From Methanosarcinaceae archaeon (GTDB taxonomy: Archaea > Halobacteriota > Methanosarcinia > Methanosarcinales > Methanosarcinaceae), in the NCBI GenBank assembly GCA_030594665.1, contig JAUVET010000022.1, positions 1 through 11,144 of the forward strand: 11,144 nucleotides of DNA, written 5' to 3'. Each line of letters begins with the position of its first letter. The stretch's first letter is position 1. A model generated the notes under the pieces. That model worked only from the letters and a program-made list of their open reading frames with translations. It was not told where the DNA came from and did not search any database. This document shows, in pieces, positions 7,255-11,144 of the stretch. Position numbers and translations under genes: made by a program.

Positions 7255-7865
7255 TCAGTTTGCAGCAAGCATCATGTTTTCGCAGAAAGATTCTGGCTTA
7301 TTCGATCTCACCGGCAATCGCAGTTGTTTTTGGGATTCTCCTATTAGGCTATAAGTTGCAAGTGTGTAGCATATTGTAGTGTATGGTATCACTAATGCAA
7401 AAGCAAGTGGTATTGAGCCTGCGATTGCATCTAGAACTGCGATTATTATGAACAGTACTAATGTGTCCGCAAAATTCTCTTTACCTATGTTGATGCTCTC
7501 TTATATCGCATCGATTTCACTGTAGTCCCTTAAGACAAGAAGCGGAAGGGCATATATCAATAAAATTGACAGTACAATGCCTGGAATTATCAAAAAGATG
7601 TAACCTATTAGTAACAATATGCCGGCTGTTATTACAAATACCCAGCTTCGTATAAAGTGGTTGAATCCTTCGAATACGTCATTGGTCTCTACAGTTTCAC
7701 CTTTTATTCCCCTGACTGCCATGTAGGTCAAGCCATAAGCCAATGGGGCTATGGTGATAATGAATATCGATCCTAAAACTACGACCAAAGTGCCGATGAT
7801 GTATAGGCTACGATGTGATTTTTGAATATATTCCACGAATTACTTAGTATGTTTCCAATTTCCAT
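7255..7865 (-). pseudogene. Multi-pass membrane protein gene broken by a frameshift and an in-frame TAA
   Basis: Translation from ATG 7865-7863 gives MEIGNILSNSWNIFKNHIVAY, then falls out of frame and stops at 7779-7781. The neighbouring frame continues the protein from 7803 as YIIGTLVVVLGSIFIITIAP. It runs through a long hydrophobic pair with the turn FLIIPGIVLS to RDYSEIDAI and TAA at 7501-7503. The same frame resumes at once as ESINIGKENFADTLVLFIII and stays open, with another hydrophobic segment (IPLAFALVIPY), to TGA 7255-7257. Repaired, it would be about 202 residues with several membrane helices. The IIPGIVLS turn recalls multi-pass families such as DUF4013, DUF975 or the GDPD membrane domain, but none is certain. 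The piece 7501-7836 can be read alone as 111 residues from GTG, but that start has no ribosome binding site, whereas ATG 7865 has GGTGATC four bases upstream. Sequencing error is the main alternative. Confidence 0.78.
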
Positions 7866-7869
7866 ACAA

Positions 7870-7910
7870 GATCACCTATATTCTGGTGTTTGTGGTCAAC
7901 ACATATAAAT
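7870..7910 (-). promoter_or_regulatory. Promoter and GGTGATC ribosome binding site of the broken membrane-protein gene
   Basis: On the minus strand, TTTATATG-type bases at 7902-7910 form a TATA box, and a perfect anti-16S GGTGATC lies at 7876-7870, ending 4 bases before ATG 7865. The spacing suggests transcription starting close to the ribosome binding site. These signals mark the true start of the disrupted gene rather than the internal GTG at 7836. Confidence 0.6.
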
Positions 7911-8002
7911 TATTGTATGGAATTTAAATAATTCAAAGTTAGATGGTTTGTGTTGTTTGTATTATTATAAAATAAGAATAAAACCCACTCCTCTACCCGC
8001 TT

Positions 8003-8043
8003 GTTTAACACACCCCTATGTTTAACACACCCCTATGTTAAAC
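8003..8043. repeat. Two perfect 17-bp tandem repeats closed by an inverted half-copy
   Basis: GTTTAACACACCCCTAT occurs at 8003-8019 and again, identical, at 8020-8036. It is followed at once by GTTAAAC (8037-8043), the reverse complement of the repeat's first seven bases. The second copy can therefore fold into a 7-bp stem with a 10-base loop. The CCCC blocks stand out in A/T-rich surroundings. Only two copies exist, so it is not a CRISPR array. An operator pair or a replication slippage product are both possible. Confidence 0.8.
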
Positions 8044-8062
8044 AATATGTTTGTTGTGCACT

Positions 8063-8116
8063 TACTATATACATAGTAGCATCAATATATATGGCATTGT
8101 GAATAAAATACTACTA
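8063..8116. promoter_or_regulatory. Dyad, TATA and ATAAAATACTACTA module, upstream copy
   Basis: TACTAT-ATAC-ATAGTA at 8063-8078 is a 6-bp dyad. It is followed by an A/T stretch around 8083-8092 and by ATAAAATACTACTA at 8103-8116. The last element is repeated exactly at 8628-8641 beside another dyad and TATA box. No gene obviously starts just downstream, so this may be a relic or a promoter for an unannotated transcript. Confidence 0.35.
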
Positions 8117-8372
8117 CTAATTAACTTGATTTTGTCAAATTACAGAGCAAATCGCTATTAAGAGATTACTTAGTAAAAATGCATTCGTGGTCATAAAATC
8201 GGCACCAGTAACAACATTAATGGTATGATCTGGCAAAGTCGAGTTAAGATGTTATAATACTTTATTATCATAATGGTCCATCTAAAATGAGTGAATTCTA
8301 ATATAACTAGATATAATAACATAATTAGGATCTAAATGTGTTTATATGTGTGTAATATAAGATCTAAGCAAT

Positions 8373-8557
8373 TATTCAGCCATACATAAACGTAATCGGT
8401 AGATTGAATGGTCTACAAATAGATAATTGCACACAATTGTCAAACACCTTTGAGATCGATGGACGCGACTCTGTATTGAAAACTAAAAAATGTATCGCCA
8501 TTGACACAAATAAGCGGATTTTCACCATCTGCGTTCGGTTTTAAAGATGGCTGAATA
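8373..8557. repeat. 11-bp inverted repeats bounding a structured 163-bp segment
   Basis: TATTCAGCCAT at 8373-8383 pairs perfectly with ATGGCTGAATA at 8547-8557; with flanking bases the match is 13 of 14. Inside are smaller dyads: GTAGA/TCTAC at 8399-8416 and AATTG/CAATT at 8425-8438. No flanking target duplication is obvious. It could be a small non-autonomous element (MITE-like) or the closing stem of an RNA. Confidence 0.4.
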
Positions 8558-8602
8558 GTTACGAATTTAATACTAAACATATGTGAAAACATTTAATACC
8601 AC

Positions 8603-8641
8603 GTAGTACTGTAGTGCTACTAAATATATAAAATACTACTA
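8603..8641 (+). promoter_or_regulatory. Putative operator and TATA box upstream of the ribbon-helix-helix gene
   Basis: GTAGTACT-GT-AGTGCTAC at 8603-8620 is an 18-bp palindrome with 7 of 8 arm positions matching. It abuts a TATA box (TAAATATATAAAA, 8621-8633) and the 14-bp direct repeat ATAAAATACTACTA (8628-8641). A dyad touching a TATA box is a usual site for archaeal repressors, and ribbon-helix-helix proteins bind such palindromes, so autoregulation is a fair inference. The leader to ATG 8865 would be long, about 210 bases. Confidence 0.45.
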
Positions 8642-8742
8642 AAATATGGACATATCCATTTTCCAGTTATTTTTCCGATATCGACTCTAATAAACATCCG
8701 TTCAAATTCGCATTTACCTGCCACTGATTGCTATAAGAAACC

Positions 8743-8795
8743 AACCACAGAAGACACTCACCTCCTGCGCCCTCGGCGTACTCCGCGGTGAAATT
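8743..8795. repeat. G+C-rich island resembling a widely dispersed short repeat
   Basis: In A/T-rich DNA this stretch is abruptly G+C-rich. On the minus strand it reads as imperfect ~9-base units (CCGCGGAGT, ACGCCGAGG, GCGCAGGAG), followed by an arm ending CTTCTGTGGTT. From memory, this resembles a dispersed bacterial/archaeal repeat built of CGCxGAGG units between CACCGCGG and CTGTGGT ends. The assignment is recollection, not a search. Confidence 0.35.
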
Positions 8796-8864
8796 TAGTT
8801 CCATATTCATTGGAATAACTGGATTTTGGAACAGTGCCCTGAAATAATATGGAATTCGATAACA

Positions 8865-9935
8865 ATGTTAATCAGGAAAAACATTTCACTGGATGAAAAA
8901 TACTTAAAAAAATTACAGCCACTTCTGGATGAGAATGGTGGTAATTTAAGTGCAGCAATACGTGATACGATTGAGCTAACTGATGTTGCATTGCAAAATC
9001 ATGAAACCATTGAACAATCCATTGACTTTTTGAATACCCTGCATTCTTCTTCTTCTACTGAATTCGATGAGTTGATTGAAAGTGGGGAACACACCATAAT
9101 AAATCGGACGGCGCTCAAATGGTTGCTAAAAAATAGTAGTGGCAGTCTATTGGATGATGAACTTGTTGATGAACTCATTAATCCATTTTCAGTTCAGACA
9201 ATGTTGGAACTTGATGCATACCTCAATGATCTGAGTCAGAAATTCAGATGGGACATAGAAGTATCAATCTTTTGCATGGATCCTAATGACCCGGATACTG
9301 CAACAATTATGTTTTCAAATGGTGACTCATGCTTAAGGGATTTTTTTGCAGAACACGTTGCATTGTTCATTGCAAAATGGAAACAACTTGACATTGATGG
9401 TTTTTATCGCAGGTCAAAATCGATTCGTATTGACTTTAAAAGAGCATCATTTGTATCCGGTGAAGTGCCTCCCGGGATAAAAAAGCATTTTGGATATTTT
9501 GATCTAATGTATGGGGAATTTCACAATAAACCGATATTTTGGAATAAACTCGCAACCGCTTACAAAATAACCGGCTACAATATGGTAGCTTTCCCAAGGA
9601 ACCTATTTGAGGACATTGTCGCGGGTAATGTGCCTGATGTTGTTGGTATTTTTGAGACTATGGTCAATCAGCCTATCATGGATATTCCTCTCTCTGAACT
9701 GCTCGTGTTGATAAAAAAGATCTTTGCAGTGTCACAGATCGTAAACAACATCGAGATAGATGTGGAACCGGGTCATGAATATGTAAAGATCCTGCATTCT
9801 TATAGAAATGAAGAAACGGTATCTAAAATAATCCCGTATTTCGTCACCATCTTTGAAGCAAACGGGCAAGAGTTCGATGTCACACACTCAAACCGTTTGA
9901 TAATATTCAAACATCGGGTACAAGGTTCAAAATAG
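8865..9935 (+). CDS. Ribbon-helix-helix DNA-binding protein with large C-terminal sensor-like region
   Basis: From ATG 8865 the protein has 356 residues. Residues 3-42 (IRKNISLDEKYLKKLQPLL, then GGNLSAAIRDTIEL) form a strand-helix-helix pattern of the CopG/MetJ type: the strand contacts DNA and the NLSAAIRD helix forms the dimer core. After a helical linker, two segments of about 85 residues (roughly 130-215 and 260-350) have a similar layout: helix, strand with IEV/IEI-D, helix, and a final SIRIDFKR or RLIIFKHR strand. This suggests an internal duplication acting as ligand or dimerisation domain. It is probably a transcriptional regulator, with no enzyme motifs seen. The frame extends back to TTG 8826, but ATG 8865 starts exactly at the DNA-binding domain, with a weak GGAA 10 bases upstream. 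Upstream palindromes could be its operators. It converges on the methyltransferase gene with 83 bases between stops. Confidence 0.7.
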   Translation: MLIRKNISLDEKYLKKLQPLLDENGGNLSAAIRDTIELTDVALQNHETIEQSIDFLNTLHSSSSTEFDELIESGEHTIINRTALKWLLKNSSGSLLDDELVDELINPFSVQTMLELDAYLNDLSQKFRWDIEVSIFCMDPNDPDTATIMFSNGDSCLRDFFAEHVALFIAKWKQLDIDGFYRRSKSIRIDFKRASFVSGEVPPGIKKHFGYFDLMYGEFHNKPIFWNKLATAYKITGYNMVAFPRNLFEDIVAGNVPDVVGIFETMVNQPIMDIPLSELLVLIKKIFAVSQIVNNIEIDVEPGHEYVKILHSYRNEETVSKIIPYFVTIFEANGQEFDVTHSNRLIIFKHRVQGSK

Positions 9936-10018
9936 CGACTACAACCAATCCAAATGTTGTTGTTTTCGCATCGGTTTTGCCCCCTTCCATCCAGCGATAT
10001 TGTATGGTTGACCCGACA

Positions 10019-11080
10019 CTAGATTATTACCATGCGACCTGTTGCATCGTGTCCTGCAAATCCTGTCGCATCAACTGATGGATATGTATCTATCAGGCAA
10101 ATATCAAAATCGTCAACCTCTTCCACATCAAGAAGTTTCCTGAAATCTCCATGGAATACATCTATCACAACGCCATCCCCTTTAGCCTGTGCAACATGGA
10201 CAGTTTCATTTCCAATATCCGACAGTGTTGATGTGTCAACTATTTTTTCAAGTTCAACTCCAAGTATATCCTTGTTCACTTCGATATTGACGAGTGTATT
10301 GTCGATCGCAGGTCGCCATGCATCATTCAATATTACATGTTTTGCACCCGCTAGTACGCACATAAGTCCAAGTGTCCCGGGTCCGCAAAATCCATCTATC
10401 ACGTTTTCGCCTGTCAGGTGTCCTTGCATGTATAACCTCTCAAGAACCTGCATCTTTTCGGGTGATTCGCGTCCGAATTCGATGTGTATCTTTGACTGGC
10501 TCTTGTAGATGCACAGTTCCCCAAAACTTGATGCGACAACATCACATCGCACATCGCATCCTGCGAGCAACTCATAAGTATGCGGCTCGCTGTTCATATC
10601 CAGTATTCCCACGCTCTGCGTGGGAGTTCCCACTCTTTTTATCACGCCTTTTATTTCAGGGATATCAACAAGTTTCCCTGCGACCTTTTGGTCGATATTA
10701 TCAGCGATCAAAATAAGTTCGTCAGTTTTAAGACGCGGTGCAAATGCGAGCGGGCATCCGATCGATATTAATGGAGTTCCAACATCAAAGAGGTGTGCAT
10801 CCTTGCTTCGACATCCATACTCGATCATCACTGCCAGCGCATCCGCCATCACGATATCCAGATGGCGCGCCCCGCAGTTGGTGCATGGTTTGTTGTCATA
10901 TCCTTCCTGTTCTATGACCCGAAATGGTGCATCCTTTTTGAGTTTTGGGTCAGGTGGACAATTGTTACATGCCATATACAGGGAGTAGAGGTTATCCAGA
11001 GTGTCCCCTGCCGGTTCGATGCATCCGGAACCGCCGCAGGTGGGACAGGATATTGATGTTGTTTTGGTCGCTAAGGTCAT
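10019..11080 (-). CDS. Class I SAM-dependent methyltransferase with N-terminal cysteine-rich (zinc-binding) module
   Basis: A 353-residue protein. Three CxxC pairs (C12/C15, C38/C41, C66/C69) plus C20 in the first 70 residues suggest one or two zinc sites. A middle domain (about 75-205) leads into the Rossmann methyltransferase core: motif I VIDGFCGPGTLG (227-238) for SAM binding, an acidic LND (251-253) after the second strand, and DICLIDTYP (326-334) in the motif IV position. The approach to motif I (HIEFGRESPEKMQVLERL) recalls Trm5/TYW2-type tRNA methyltransferases, but DTYP replaces the usual NPP/DPP-like motif, so substrate and atom methylated are unknown. The protein ends soon after motif IV (GRMVII, then TAG), so the last strands of a full Rossmann fold appear short. 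ATG 11080 has AGGT just upstream and a TATA box about 25 bases away. Confidence 0.75.
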   Translation of the reverse strand: MTLATKTTSISCPTCGGSGCIEPAGDTLDNLYSLYMACNNCPPDPKLKKDAPFRVIEQEGYDNKPCTNCGARHLDIVMADALAVMIEYGCRSKDAHLFDVGTPLISIGCPLAFAPRLKTDELILIADNIDQKVAGKLVDIPEIKGVIKRVGTPTQSVGILDMNSEPHTYELLAGCDVRCDVVASSFGELCIYKSQSKIHIEFGRESPEKMQVLERLYMQGHLTGENVIDGFCGPGTLGLMCVLAGAKHVILNDAWRPAIDNTLVNIEVNKDILGVELEKIVDTSTLSDIGNETVHVAQAKGDGVVIDVFHGDFRKLLDVEEVDDFDICLIDTYPSVDATGFAGHDATGRMVII

Positions 11081-11129
11081 ACCTGTAAAGGATAAGTTAA
11101 TAATATATAGGGATTCTTATCGTCCTTAC
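11081..11129. promoter_or_regulatory. Short intergenic promoter region, possibly bidirectional
   Basis: TTAATAATATATAGG at about 11097-11111 provides a near-symmetric TATA box. On the minus strand it is about 20-30 bases before the methyltransferase ATG, implying a very short or absent 5' leader. On the plus strand it is about 25 bases before an ATG at 11130. One A/T core may thus serve both directions. Confidence 0.45.
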
Positions 11130-11144
11130 ATGACAGACGTTATG
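11130..11144 (+). CDS. Possible start of a divergent gene (cut by window edge)
   Basis: ATG at 11130 opens a frame reading MTDVM to the window edge, correctly placed for leaderless transcription from the TATA box at about 11099-11108. Five codons are too few to confirm coding or to name a product. Confidence 0.3.

Larger units (their letters stand above)
7911..8602. other. Long A/T-rich intergenic stretch without a convincing gene
   Basis: No frame on either strand here has both a plausible start with ribosome binding site and protein-like length. Short open stretches exist, for example a 32-codon plus-strand frame near 8133-8228 and a minus-strand frame near 8450-8553, but both lack credible starts. 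What it does hold is repeats and dyads, listed separately: a 17-bp tandem repeat, a TACTAT/ATAGTA dyad and an 11-bp inverted repeat around a structured segment. It could be the decayed site of an insertion, or regulatory DNA for the gene at 8865. Confidence 0.5.

Noticed and set aside
7501..7836. A complete 111-residue membrane protein starting at GTG 7836
   Set aside because: The GTG has no ribosome binding site, and the protein continues on both sides of this frame: upstream in another frame from ATG 7865, and downstream past the TAA. It is treated as a fragment of a broken gene.
8003..8036. CRISPR-like array
   Set aside because: The two 17-bp copies are directly adjacent with no spacer, so this is a simple tandem repeat.
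8133..8228. Short plus-strand frame with protein-like residues (QIAIKRLLSKNAFVVIKSAP)
   Set aside because: It begins right after a stop with no start codon or ribosome binding site and spans only about 32 codons in A/T-rich DNA. It could be a gene relic, but this cannot be supported.
9907..9990. A 27-residue minus-strand frame (MEGGKTDAK then a hydrophobic tail)
   Set aside because: It overlaps the end of the regulator gene, has no ribosome binding site, and is short enough to arise by chance.
9936..10018. Continuation of the methyltransferase past its TAG as a pyrrolysine codon
   Set aside because: The residues after TAG (CRVNHTISLDGRG and onward) do not look like the missing end of a Rossmann fold and run into the opposite gene. 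Ordinary termination is simpler, though the point is kept as a question.
10032..11056. Several plus-strand open frames opposite the methyltransferase gene
   Set aside because: They are shadows of the minus-strand coding sequence, which has recognisable SAM-binding and CxxC motifs, a promoter and a start signal.

Overview
The window looks like part of a methanogenic archaeon's genome, most likely from the Methanosarcinales. Archaeal origin is well supported: there is an archaellum-type D/E domain protein, a run of proteins with archaeal class III (prepilin-type) N-termini, A/T-rich archaeal TATA boxes 20-30 bases ahead of genes, and a GGTGATC ribosome binding site. The order-level placement is an inference from overall protein style and A+T-rich intergenic DNA, not from a marker gene.

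Bases 1-7254 hold a plus-strand surface-structure locus. After the last codons of an unidentified gene comes a 689-residue ArlD/E (FlaD/E)-domain protein. Six small, single-membrane-anchor proteins follow, each starting with a pilin-like hydrophobic segment just behind a charged stretch and an A/Q, A/V or G/Q junction. They resemble, from memory, the haloarchaeal families DUF7287, DUF7288, DUF7261, DUF7266 and DUF7289 (two paralogues). The first five pilin-like genes are 1-80 bases apart and look co-transcribed with the ArlD/E gene; the last (496 residues) has its own promoter. Inference: these are pilins and minor pilins of an archaeal type IV pilus- or archaellum-like machine, with the ArlD/E protein as a cytoplasmic ring or scaffold. 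The assembly ATPase and membrane platform are not in the window and may lie upstream.

Bases 7255-7865 on the minus strand are a multi-pass membrane protein gene broken twice: a frameshift near residue 21 and an in-frame TAA at 7501-7503. Its promoter, ribosome binding site, true start and full reading frame can still be seen. Its stop abuts the stop of the last pilin gene tail to tail.

Bases about 7911-8825 carry no convincing gene. They contain a 17-bp tandem repeat, a 14-bp direct repeat in two similar dyad/TATA modules, an 11-bp inverted repeat around a structured 163-bp segment, and a short G+C-rich island.

Bases 8865-9935 encode a ribbon-helix-helix DNA-binding protein with a large C-terminal region. 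On the minus strand, 10019-11080 encode a class I SAM-dependent methyltransferase with an N-terminal cysteine-rich, probably zinc-binding, module. The right edge contains a compact A/T-rich promoter region and possibly the first codons of a divergent gene.
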